DNA from: an uncultured Lachnospira sp.
Lineage (GTDB): Bacteria; Bacillota; Clostridia; Lachnospirales; Lachnospiraceae
DNA length: 6,798 nt
Direction: 5' to 3'
Assembly: GCA_934358235.1 (NCBI GenBank)
Contig: CAKRKK010000132.1
Location: 1 to 6,798, forward strand
Below are positions 1-5,203 of the stretch, in pieces. The translations under genes were made by a program, and so were the position numbers. Positions within the stretch are counted from its first letter, which is position 1. Each line of letters starts with the position of its first letter. Below the pieces are notes generated by a model. It was not told where the DNA came from and made no database searches. It saw nothing but the letters and a program-made list of their open reading frames with translations.

Positions 1-3
1 GTG

Positions 4-342
4 TTAAAGAGCATCATTGCCGCGCTCGCCGGTACGGATTCTTATTGCATCAGCAACCTCGTAGACGAATATCTTGCCATCACCATATACACCAGTATTA
101 ATCTCTTCTATAATCTGGTCTATGATGTTCTCATAGGTCTGGTCAGATACAATGGATTCAACCTTGACCTTAGGCAGAAGATTGCCGCCAAAGTCAACAC
201 CGTTATATACCTGCTTATGCCCCTTCTGGCTGCCATAACCCATAATGTTGGTAATCATAAGTCCATGGGCACCATTGCTGTTAAGAATATTTTTTAAATC
301 GTCAAGTCGTTCTGGTCTGATGATGATTTCAAGCTTTTTCAT
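4..342 (-). CDS. glnB: P-II family nitrogen regulatory protein
   Basis: This 112-residue protein has the standard P-II length. P-II proteins are trimeric cytosolic sensors of 2-oxoglutarate and ATP/ADP that control ammonium transporters, glutamine synthetase or nitrogen transcription. Alignment by eye to E. coli GlnB is colinear. The N-terminus MKKLEIIIRPERLDDLK, Gln39, Lys58, the TGVYGDGKIF signature (83-92) and the basic RIRTGE near the C-terminus (101-106) are all present, so nucleotide and 2-oxoglutarate binding look intact. The T-loop (about 37-55) has Tyr46, but position 51, the uridylylated tyrosine in proteobacteria, is Phe. The start at 342 is chosen because AAAGGGGAG lies just upstream and the protein then begins as the family does; the frame is open further upstream but without homology. 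The stop is at the window edge, so a downstream partner such as amtB cannot be seen. GlnB versus GlnK cannot be decided from the sequence. Confidence 0.95.
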   Translation of the reverse strand: MKKLEIIIRPERLDDLKNILNSNGAHGLMITNIMGYGSQKGHKQVYNGVDFGGNLLPKVKVESIVSDQTYENIIDQIIEEINTGVYGDGKIFVYEVADAIRIRTGERGNDAL

Positions 343-378
343 AATCTCTAACTCCCCTTTATTCCGATTGACAAGCTT

Positions 379-408
379 ATTGTAAACACTTTGCTGCAAT
401 AAAGTCAA
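379..408 (-). promoter_or_regulatory. Sigma-A type promoter of the P-II gene
   Basis: Reading the minus strand, TTGACT (408-403) and TACAAT (384-379) are separated by 18 bases. Transcription would start near 372 and leave a leader of about 30 bases ending in the AAAGGGGAG ribosome binding site. The promoter lies outside the repeat element at 527-734, so P-II transcription does not need to cross it. Confidence 0.6.
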
Positions 409-570
409 CCGTTGAATATAAACTGTGAATATTGTAAAGCATATTATAGAATGCTGTTAACATTATAAGCTTTATATGGCTATATATAAGCCTTTGCGAG
501 AAGGAAAACATATCATTGCTAAGTTAATGATATGATGTCTGGGTCAAAAGCCCTCTACTTTGATACCTAC

Positions 571-602
571 GAATTGCTTCGTGCTACGCACTCCCACAAT
601 TC
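571..602. repeat. Short hairpin inside element copy 1
   Basis: GAATTG (571-576) pairs with CAATTC (597-602), and an inner GTGC (581-584) pairs with GCAC (588-591) around a TAC loop. This is weaker than the other two hairpins. A nearby TGATACC (561-567) is complementary to GGTATCA (722-728) at the other end of the element, giving an alternative long-range pairing. Confidence 0.6.
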
Positions 603-603
603 T

Positions 604-657
604 CCCCAATATTCGCATATCGTGGGATTATCATCCCACGATATGCGAATATCGGGG
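604..657. repeat. Long near-perfect hairpin inside element copy 1
   Basis: Bases 609-628 (atattcgcatatcgtgggat) pair perfectly with 633-652 around a 4-base TATC loop. After one A/C mismatch (608/653) the stem continues with CCCC (604-607) against GGGG (654-657). That gives 24 pairs with one mismatch, enough for a cruciform or a very stable RNA hairpin. No T-tract follows on either strand. Confidence 0.9.
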
Positions 658-666
658 GCGGGTCCC

Positions 667-713
667 AAGGTCTTTCACCCACCTATGAGCAAGCTCATGT
701 GGGTTTAGACCTT
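667..713. repeat. Compound hairpin inside element copy 1
   Basis: AAGGTCT (667-673) pairs with AGACCTT (707-713), ACCCAC (677-682) with GTGGGT (699-704), and ATGAGC (685-690) with GCTCAT (693-698). Small internal loops separate the blocks. The outer bases overlap the terminal CTTTTGACCC repeat, so this stem and the end-to-end pairing partly compete. Confidence 0.85.
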
Positions 714-735
714 TTGACCCTGGTATCATGTTATG

Positions 736-1278
736 TTAATCCTCATATAGCTGCTTACTTGAGCTGTATACCGAAAAACAATAATATAGAGCGCATATTC
801 CAACTACCGCTTCAACAAGAATTGAATATAATGTAATAGAAGAACCGAATGCCATAAAGTGAACGAATATAGCAGCGGAAAGGATGAGCCAGGTCATCTG
901 ATAATTACGTGTGGCAGCAGACTTTTCCTGGACATTGGATTCCATAACAAGTGCTTCTGTAAAATAGTAGGTGAAGTATATTGCAAATATAACTGTTATT
1001 CCCATAGATATTGAAAGCATAGTAGCTGCAGCATCCTGCCAGTCAATGAAGTTAATAACCTGTGCAATAACGCAGGCAGCAAGACCGACAATTGAAACAA
1101 TACCTGCCTTCTTAAAAAGCGAATTACGTTTCATCATAGGAATTGAACCTAAAACAATAAGAAGAAAACCTATGCAATCGTTTGTGACATCAATTACAAC
1201 GTGACCAATGGATACATTAAATCTGAGGGAAATAAGAAATATTCCAATCAGGATAAAAATGATATTTTTTTTGTTCAT
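736..1278 (-). CDS. Small polytopic membrane protein of unknown function
   Basis: The 180-residue protein is dominated by hydrophobic segments at about 5-20, 30-48, 58-78, 86-108, 127-145 and 148-170, suggesting five or six membrane spans. A charged stretch (about 113-125) lies between the fourth and fifth. The pattern after the first span (DVTNDCIGFLLIVLG, 30-44) resembles the D-x-x-G-x-x-LI-x-x-G motif of small uncharacterised clostridial membrane proteins, but I recognise no function. The start is uncertain. ATG at 1278 begins naturally with MNKKNII, but the best ribosome binding site (AAAGGAG) lies 26 bases upstream. A weaker AGGA is 13 bases away. A TTG at 1314 would read through the AAAGGAG itself and is less likely. 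The gene stops 2 bases beyond the right end of the repeat element and is divergent from the DUF2156 operon. Confidence 0.8.
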   Translation of the reverse strand: MNKKNIIFILIGIFLISLRFNVSIGHVVIDVTNDCIGFLLIVLGSIPMMKRNSLFKKAGIVSIVGLAACVIAQVINFIDWQDAAATMLSISMGITVIFAIYFTYYFTEALVMESNVQEKSAATRNYQMTWLILSAAIFVHFMAFGSSITLYSILVEAVVGICALYYCFSVYSSSKQLYED

Positions 1279-1330
1279 AATAATATAGTGGTCCTGAAAG
1301 ACCGCTCCTTTCAATAAAAATAAAGAAAAT

Positions 1331-1360
1331 ATTAAGAAAACGCAGATGGGATTTCTTAAT
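1331..1360. promoter_or_regulatory. Inverted repeat in the divergent intergenic region, possible operator
   Basis: ATTAAGAAA (1331-1339) is the perfect complement of TTTCTTAAT (1352-1360) with 12 bases between. The half-site TTTCTTAAT recurs further right near 1438-1446 in front of the DUF2156 promoter. Lying just downstream of the predicted membrane-gene promoter, it could be a repressor site or a leader hairpin. No regulator is encoded nearby. Confidence 0.4.
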
Positions 1361-1371
1361 GTGATGTGTTT

Positions 1372-1400
1372 ATTTTAGAATAATAATCAGGATATAGCAA
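1372..1400 (-). promoter_or_regulatory. Candidate promoter of the membrane protein gene
   Basis: On the minus strand TTGCTA (1400-1395) and TAAAAT (1377-1372) are 17 bases apart. This predicts a start near 1365 and a leader of roughly 85 bases that contains the inverted repeat at 1331-1360. Confidence 0.4.
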
Positions 1401-1452
1401 TAACGATTGACTGATTTTAGACAAATTTAATGATGTGTTTTCTTAATCAAGG

Positions 1453-1481
1453 TTGAGATTAAAAATATACTGTGTTATTAT
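1453..1481 (+). promoter_or_regulatory. Extended -10 promoter of the DUF2156/YkgJ operon
   Basis: TTGAGA (1453-1458) and TATTAT (1476-1481) are separated by 17 bases, and TG sits one base before the -10 box, making it an extended -10. The predicted start near 1488 leaves a leader of under 40 bases before the ATG at 1525. Confidence 0.65.
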
Positions 1482-1524
1482 TTCAGATACATTTTTGATA
1501 CATATAACAATCAGGGAGGTAGAT

Positions 1525-2427
1525 ATGCTGGTATGGAGTGAACCACAACTAAAGGACCGGGAGTGGATAAGCGGATGCGTAAAAAAATCAGGATATATTG
1601 GAAGTGATGCGGCATTTGCCAACATATATCTGCTAAGACATAAATATAATACAAAAGTGTCATTTTATAAAGATTTTCTCATAAGATATTATGAGGGGAA
1701 AGCTGGAAGGAAGGGCTATACATTTCCATTAGGAGAAGGGAATATAGACAAAGCCCTTGAAGCTGTAAAACTGGATGCACAGGAAAATAACCGCAGGCTG
1801 GAGTTCTGCTTTATAACAGAAGAACAAAAGAAGGTATTAGAGGCTGTATATGGTGATGGGCTACAGTATAACAGGGATGATGGCGACAGCGATTATATAT
1901 ATGGGCAGACAGAGCTTTCTACACTTGCAGGAAAAGCATATCATAAAAAGAAGAATCACGTATCTAAGTTTATGAGAACTTATGAAACATTTATGTATAG
2001 TGAAATCGGTGATGGCAATATTGATGATGCCATAGTTGTGGAGGAAAGCTGGTATCAGGAGCATATTAAAGACGGCGATGCGTCAGTTGAGGCAGAATAT
2101 AATGCTATTAAGGAGGCATTGCTTTATTATAATGAGCTTGAGCTTACAGGAGGAATAATATATGTAAACCAGCTTCCGGTTGCGATGACAATAGCCTCTT
2201 ATATAAATGCTAAGGCTGTTGATATACATTTTGAAAAATGTATAGGAGAGTATGCACTAAATGGAGGCTATGCAACTATTAACCAGTTATATGCAAGGAC
2301 ACTTAAGGATGTGTTATATATTAACCGGGAAGAGGATATTAATATTCCGGGACTAAGAAAGGCGAAGGAGTCCTATCACCCTAAAATGATGTTAAAAAAA
2401 TACAGCGCAACAGAGAGGAGTTTATAA
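1525..2427 (+). CDS. DUF2156 (phosphatidylglycerol lysyltransferase C-terminal-like) protein
   Basis: A 300-residue soluble protein with no membrane segment. It matches the DUF2156/LPG_synthase_C pattern, a tandem GNAT-like acyltransferase fold related to MprF and Fem aminoacyltransferases. Diagnostic blocks are the LAGKAYHKKKNHVSKF stretch (134-149), GGIIYVNQLPVAMTIAS (209-225), DIHFEK (233-238) and the C-terminal INREEDINIPGLRKAKESY (266-284), followed by HPKMMLKKY. In MprF this domain transfers an aminoacyl group from tRNA to a lipid. Members without the membrane domain are mostly uncharacterised, so the substrate here is unknown. The start at 1525 is preferred over upstream in-frame starts because GGGAGG lies 5 bases before it and the protein then begins WSEPQLKDREW as in this family. 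Its stop overlaps the start of the next gene (TAATG), so the two are probably translationally coupled. Confidence 0.88.
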   Translation: MLVWSEPQLKDREWISGCVKKSGYIGSDAAFANIYLLRHKYNTKVSFYKDFLIRYYEGKAGRKGYTFPLGEGNIDKALEAVKLDAQENNRRLEFCFITEEQKKVLEAVYGDGLQYNRDDGDSDYIYGQTELSTLAGKAYHKKKNHVSKFMRTYETFMYSEIGDGNIDDAIVVEESWYQEHIKDGDASVEAEYNAIKEALLYYNELELTGGIIYVNQLPVAMTIASYINAKAVDIHFEKCIGEYALNGGYATINQLYARTLKDVLYINREEDINIPGLRKAKESYHPKMMLKKYSATERSL

Positions 2428-2927
2428 TGCTTTCAAAGGTACTATCAAAAGAATCCTGTGCAGACTGCAGATTCTGCTGTTCCTTCAGAAGAAGCAGTTT
2501 ATGGGAAACACCACTTTTTCCAATAGAAGAGTGTGAAAAATTATCACATAGTAATGAATATAATGTTATATCGAAGTTCAGAAGGCTTGATGGCTGCGGC
2601 CAGATGGAGTTAGAGCATAAGTATAAAACAGACAATCCAAAAGAGGAGGCAGCCTGTGATTATCTTGATGCCAATAAGGGCTGTATGCTCTCAGATGAGG
2701 ACAAGCCATTTGACTGTAAGATATGGCCGCTTAGAATTATGAGAAAGGGTGGAAAGCTGGTTATAGCTTTTACACCAACCTGTGCGGCACTAGGAAGAGA
2801 ACCAGGAGAAGAGCTTAAGGAGCTTGTCAGAAGTGAAATAGGAAGCAAAATATATGATTATGCCAGAAAACATCCATATATAATAAAGGATTACAAGGAA
2901 GGCTTCCCTGTAATTATGGAGGAATAG
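2427..2927 (+). CDS. YkgJ-like cysteine cluster protein
   Basis: A 166-residue cytosolic protein rich in ordered cysteines. The N-terminal CxxCxxCC (Cys11, 14, 17, 18) is followed by Cys36, Cys57, Cys77, Cys86, Cys97 and Cys119. The block GCMLSDEDKPFDCKIWPLR (85-103) fits the 'GC-L-----RP-DCR-WP' pattern of the YkgJ/CxxCxxCC family (PF03692). Family members are thought to bind zinc or an iron-sulfur cluster; their biochemical role is largely unknown. The ATG shares its A with the stop of the DUF2156 gene, and AGAGAGGAG lies 6 bases upstream inside that gene, so co-expression is nearly certain. A joint function in protein or metabolite modification is inference from the coupling alone. Confidence 0.87.
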   Translation: MLSKVLSKESCADCRFCCSFRRSSLWETPLFPIEECEKLSHSNEYNVISKFRRLDGCGQMELEHKYKTDNPKEEAACDYLDANKGCMLSDEDKPFDCKIWPLRIMRKGGKLVIAFTPTCAALGREPGEELKELVRSEIGSKIYDYARKHPYIIKDYKEGFPVIMEE

Positions 2928-2984
2928 CAGGCTGAGGCTGTTGATATGTGAAAATGATACAGCAGGGTTAAGTATATAAATGGA

Positions 2985-3014
2985 TTGACCGATAATAAGA
3001 TGGAGAACGATAAT
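2985..3014 (+). promoter_or_regulatory. Candidate promoter of the 139-residue protein gene
   Basis: TTGACC (2985-2990) and GATAAT (3009-3014) are 18 bases apart. The predicted start would fall close to the ribosome binding site at about 3020-3026, giving a very short leader. The gene may instead be read from the upstream operon, since no terminator is visible between 2928 and 3034. Confidence 0.4.
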
Positions 3015-3034
3015 GAGGGAAAGGAAGTGTCAGG

Positions 3035-3454
3035 ATGTTAGTGTCAGGATATGTTGATTATGGTACATATAATAGTGATAAGGTTAATTCGGATTATAGC
3101 ACTTATAGTACTATGAAAACACAGGCAGCAGAGGCTTCTGATATTAGGTCAGATATTAAGTCAGATATTAAGCCAGATGAGAATAAGAATGTTGATGGGC
3201 AGACAACTGATTATTCTTTGTCAGCAGGCAATAAGGCACCTAAATATTCTGATCCCACAGATTTTTCGTTTGATTTCAGAAAAGAAAAGCGCTTTAATCT
3301 TGAGGGAGCCACAAGGGATTATGAGGATATCAATGTAAGTAAGGCTATTTCAGAGATGAAGAAGGATTCAGTACTTGATAAGTATAAGTTCTTTGTAGAT
3401 ACACCTAATCTTGGAACAGATAGTGATGGTACAGTAAGAATCATAAGGAGATAA
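3035..3454 (+). CDS. Acidic, low-complexity hypothetical protein
   Basis: A 139-residue protein without signal peptide or membrane segment; I do not recognise a named family. The first 75 residues are rich in Ser, Asp, Tyr and Lys and look disordered. They contain the tandem SDIR-SDIK-SDIK (35-46), encoded by a 12-bp repeat. The second half looks more ordered: DFSFDFRKEKRFNLEG (76-91), then an amphipathic stretch AISEMKKDSVLDKYKFFVD (104-122), then a tail ending DGTVRIIRR. That ending resembles small uncharacterised Lachnospiraceae proteins with a 'D-L-Y-FV----DG-V-I' tail, but this is from memory and unverified. GGAAG lies about 9 bases before the ATG. The sequence GTGTCAGGAT occurs twice (3028-3037 and 3041-3050), straddling the start. 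Codon use resembles the neighbours, and a promoter candidate precedes it, so the gene is probably real. Confidence 0.65.
   Translation: MLVSGYVDYGTYNSDKVNSDYSTYSTMKTQAAEASDIRSDIKSDIKPDENKNVDGQTTDYSLSAGNKAPKYSDPTDFSFDFRKEKRFNLEGATRDYEDINVSKAISEMKKDSVLDKYKFFVDTPNLGTDSDGTVRIIRR
3137..3172 (+). repeat. 12-bp in-frame tandem repeat
   Basis: Three units of the form TCAGATATTAAG follow each other at 3137-3148, 3149-3160 and 3161-3172. The second and third are identical and the first differs at two positions; a degenerate fourth start (ccagat) follows. The unit is in frame, so slippage would add or remove four residues without breaking the protein. Confidence 0.9.
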
Positions 3455-3578
3455 GAAAAGTCTTATGTAAAAGTATAAGCTGGAAGTGTAAGTCAGGAAA
3501 ATATAAGGCTGATAAAGAAGCTGAATAACCTTGTGAGAATTATTTTTGAAAAATTTTAAAAAAATTCAAAAAAAACAC

Positions 3579-3607
3579 TTGCATTGTTTTTAAACTTAGT
3601 ATATAAT
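3579..3607 (+). promoter_or_regulatory. Promoter of tRNA-Gln
   Basis: TTGCAT (3579-3584) and a consensus TATAAT (3602-3607) are separated by 17 bases. An A/T-rich stretch with A-tracts (3545-3575) lies directly upstream and may act as an UP element. The predicted start near 3614 leaves a short 5' leader for RNase P. Confidence 0.8.
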
Positions 3608-3627
3608 TCATTTTGTTGTCACGATAT

Positions 3628-3700
3628 TGGGCTTTCGCCAAGTGGTAAGGCACTGGATTCTGATTCCAGCATTTCGGGGGTTCGAATCCCTCAAGCCCAG
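3628..3700 (+). tRNA. tRNA-Gln (anticodon CUG)
   Basis: A 73-nt cloverleaf. The acceptor stem TGGGCTT (3628-3634) pairs with AAGCCCA (3693-3699), and G3700 is the discriminator. The anticodon stem CTGGA (3653-3657) pairs with TCCAG (3665-3669) around the loop TTCTGAT, which places CTG at 3660-3662, reading CAG glutamine codons. The T arm has GGGGG/CCCTC with one G-U pair around TTCGAAT. The UGG start and 'GCCAAGTGGTAAGGCA' D arm are typical of bacterial tRNA-Gln. The 3' CCA is not encoded (CTA follows), so it must be added after transcription. It is a single gene with its own promoter and terminator. Confidence 0.97.
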
Positions 3701-3704
3701 CTAA

Positions 3705-3733
3705 CCCTCGCTAATAAGCGGGGGATTTTTTTT
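3705..3733 (+). terminator. Intrinsic terminator of tRNA-Gln
   Basis: CCCTCGCT (3705-3712) pairs with AGCGGGGG (3717-3724), with one T-G wobble, around an AATA loop. One A and then eight T follow (3726-3733). It starts only 4 bases after the tRNA. Confidence 0.93.
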
Positions 3734-3845
3734 GCACAGATATTAAGCATCGGATGCAATAATTTAATAATGCAATAATAAAGTCGAGGGCTTATGCCCA
3801 GACATTATATATAATTAATATGTAATATAGAAGGGAGTCACTCAC

Positions 3846-4679
3846 ATGATACAGTTAGGAAAAACACAATGTCTTAATATTGTAAAGAAAACAGATTTCG
3901 GAGTATATCTTGGAACAGAAGATGATAAGGTTTTGCTTCCTAAAAAGCAGGTGCCAGAGGATGTGGAAATAGGTGATGCTCTTACTGTGTTTGTATACAA
4001 GGATTCAAGTGACAGACTTATAGCTACAACGAATAAGCCAAAGGTACAGTTAGGCGGACTTGCAAGATTAAAGGTGTGTGAAGTGAGCAGCATAGGAGCA
4101 TTTCTTGACTGGGGACTCGAAAAGAATATATTACTTCCATATAAGGAACAGACTACGCATGTTAACCAGGGTGAAGAGTATCTGGTAGCTTTATACATAG
4201 ATAGAAGCAACAGACTTGCGGCTACGATGAAGGTTAGCAAATATCTTACAACTACTGACAAGTATGTTAAGGATAGTGCTGTAAGTGGAACTGTTATAGG
4301 TATTAAACCGGAGCATGGAATATATGTAGCAATAGATGATGCTTATTATGGATTTATCACGCGAAATGAAATGTCTGATGATATAAAGATTGGTGATGTT
4401 GTGTATGGCCGTGTCATTAAGGTGCGTGAAGATGGCAAACTTACGATAAGTCTTCATCAGAAGGCATATATACAGATGGATGAGGATTCTGAGAAGATAT
4501 ATGCAGCTATCGTAAGAAATGAAGGAAGTCTTGGATTTAATGACAAGGCAGATCCGGTTATTATAAAGAAGAACTTTGATATGAGCAAGAATGCCTTCAA
4601 GAGAGGTGTAGGAAGGCTGCTTAAACAGGGGAGAATTATAATAACAGAGGATTCTATTATATTGAAGGACAAGAATTAA
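3846..4679 (+). CDS. cvfB: S1 RNA-binding domain protein, CvfB/YitL family
   Basis: A 277-residue protein of the usual family length. CvfB is an RNA-binding protein that affects virulence factor expression in staphylococci; its role in commensal clostridia is not established. Three S1-type beta-barrel segments are visible: about 3-63 (KKTDFGVYLG...VLLPKKQ), 70-130 (SSIGAFLDWG...NILLPYKEQ) and 144-205, the most canonical, with GTVIGIKPEHGIYVAI and GDVVYGRVIKVREDGKLTISL. A C-terminal winged-helix-like segment (about 215-275) contains NEGSLGFNDKADP and MSKNAFKRGVGRLLKQG, as expected for the family. AAGGGAG lies 8 bases before the ATG. No convincing promoter is seen in the 110 bases between the tRNA terminator and the gene beyond an isolated TATAAT at 3810-3815. 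A strong terminator follows, so it is a single-gene transcript. Confidence 0.93.
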   Translation: MIQLGKTQCLNIVKKTDFGVYLGTEDDKVLLPKKQVPEDVEIGDALTVFVYKDSSDRLIATTNKPKVQLGGLARLKVCEVSSIGAFLDWGLEKNILLPYKEQTTHVNQGEEYLVALYIDRSNRLAATMKVSKYLTTTDKYVKDSAVSGTVIGIKPEHGIYVAIDDAYYGFITRNEMSDDIKIGDVVYGRVIKVREDGKLTISLHQKAYIQMDEDSEKIYAAIVRNEGSLGFNDKADPVIIKKNFDMSKNAFKRGVGRLLKQGRIIITEDSIILKDKN

Positions 4680-4696
4680 AAAATAGATATTTCTTG

Positions 4697-4739
4697 AACA
4701 GCCGGGATAATTGTTGTACAATTATTACTGGCTGTTTTT
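4697..4739 (+). terminator. Intrinsic terminator after cvfB
   Basis: AACAGCC (4697-4703) pairs with GGCTGTT (4730-4736), and an inner ATAATTGT (4707-4714) pairs with ACAATTAT (4718-4725). The blocks are joined through wobble pairs and one bulged A. The 3' arm runs into five T (4735-4739). It lies 17 bases after the stop codon. Confidence 0.88.
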
Positions 4740-4825
4740 AATAGTCACATTATATTATAGAAAACTGCGTCACGTCTGTGTGATGAATATGAGCAGGTAT
4801 TTCGCAGGAATGGAGGATTAGTTAT

Positions 4826-5203
4826 ATGCAGAAGGTTATAAGTACAGACAAGGCACCAAGTGCAATTGGACCATACTCACAGGCAATTGAAGTTAATGGA
4901 ATGGTGTATACATCAGGAGTTATTCCAGTTATTCCTGAGACAGGCAAGATAGCTGAGGGCGGTGTAGAGGCACAGGCTAAACAGGCTTTTATGAATCTTT
5001 GCAATCTTGTAGAGGCAGCAGGCTCTAAGGTAGAAAATATTGTAAAAACAACAGTATTTATTAAAGAAATGAATGATTTTGGAAAAATTAATGAGATATA
5101 TAAGAAATACTTTAAAGAACCTTTCCCAGCACGTTCTTGTGTAGAGGTTGCAAGACTTCCAAAGGATGTATTACTTGAAGTGGAAGCTATAGCATGGAAG
5201 TAA
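4826..5203 (+). CDS. ridA: RidA family reactive enamine/imine deaminase
   Basis: A 125-residue protein with the full RidA (YjgF/YER057c/UK114) pattern. Members form trimers in the cytosol and hydrolyse the reactive enamine/imine intermediates released by PLP enzymes such as threonine dehydratase, to 2-ketoacids and ammonia. Visible features are TDKAPSAIGPYSQAI (7-21), VYTSGVIPVIPETG (27-40), KTTVFIKEMNDF (74-85) and the C-terminal PARSCVEVARLPKDVLLEVEAIA. Arg103 matches the catalytic arginine (Arg105 in the E. coli protein) and Glu120 the conserved glutamate. The usual SGQIP is SGVIP here, a mild deviation. GGAGG lies 9 bases before the ATG. Only a weak promoter candidate, overlapping the cvfB terminator, is visible. 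The last 10 bases overlap the protease gene. Confidence 0.95.
   Translation: MQKVISTDKAPSAIGPYSQAIEVNGMVYTSGVIPVIPETGKIAEGGVEAQAKQAFMNLCNLVEAAGSKVENIVKTTVFIKEMNDFGKINEIYKKYFKEPFPARSCVEVARLPKDVLLEVEAIAWK

Larger units (their letters stand above)
527..734. repeat. Non-coding inverted-repeat element (MITE-like), copy 1
   Basis: A 208-bp segment between two minus-strand genes with no supported reading frame. Its ends are imperfect inverted repeats. The left core is tatgatgtctgggtcaaaag (531-550) and the right end (711-730) reads catgataccagggtcaaaag on the minus strand, 16 of 20 identical. Extending to 527-550 and 711-734 gives 19 of 24. GTTA occurs directly outside both extended ends (523-526 and 735-738), compatible with a short target duplication but easily due to chance. 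Inside are three hairpins: 571-602, 604-657 and 667-713. Together with the terminal pairing GGGTCAAAAG/CTTTTGACCC they would form a multi-branched fold in DNA or RNA. There is no T-run, so it is not an ordinary terminator. Its right end abuts the stop codon of the membrane protein gene. The size, inverted ends and lack of coding capacity suggest a miniature mobile or REP-like element, though a structured RNA is possible. Confidence 0.7.

Noticed and set aside
1..297. Plus-strand open frame of 98 codons antisense to the P-II gene
   Set aside because: It lies opposite a clear P-II family protein, has no recognisable motifs, and starts at the window edge without a ribosome binding site.
604..657. 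Central hairpin of the left element as an intrinsic terminator
   Set aside because: The stem is strong but no T-run follows on either strand.
531..781. CRISPR array made from the repeated palindromes
   Set aside because: There are no regularly spaced direct repeats; the palindromes differ from one another and no cas genes are present.
3451..3466. ATAAGA/TCTTAT hairpin overlapping the stop of the 139-residue protein as a terminator
   Set aside because: Six weak A-T rich pairs without a T-tract are too little to call a terminator.
3584..3778. Plus-strand open frame across the tRNA-Gln gene and its terminator
   Set aside because: It runs through the tRNA promoter, the tRNA and the terminator stem; the tRNA explains the sequence fully.
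3783..3803. Small stem (GTC..GGGC/GCCC..GAC) before cvfB as a riboswitch or leader regulator
   Set aside because: Only about seven pairs, no conserved riboswitch motif, and no T-run. Probably incidental.
4191..4721. Minus-strand open frame of 176 codons opposite cvfB
   Set aside because: It is the shadow of a strongly conserved S1-domain protein and passes through the cvfB terminator. Its composition is rich in Ile, Ser and Tyr as expected from reading an AT-rich gene backwards.
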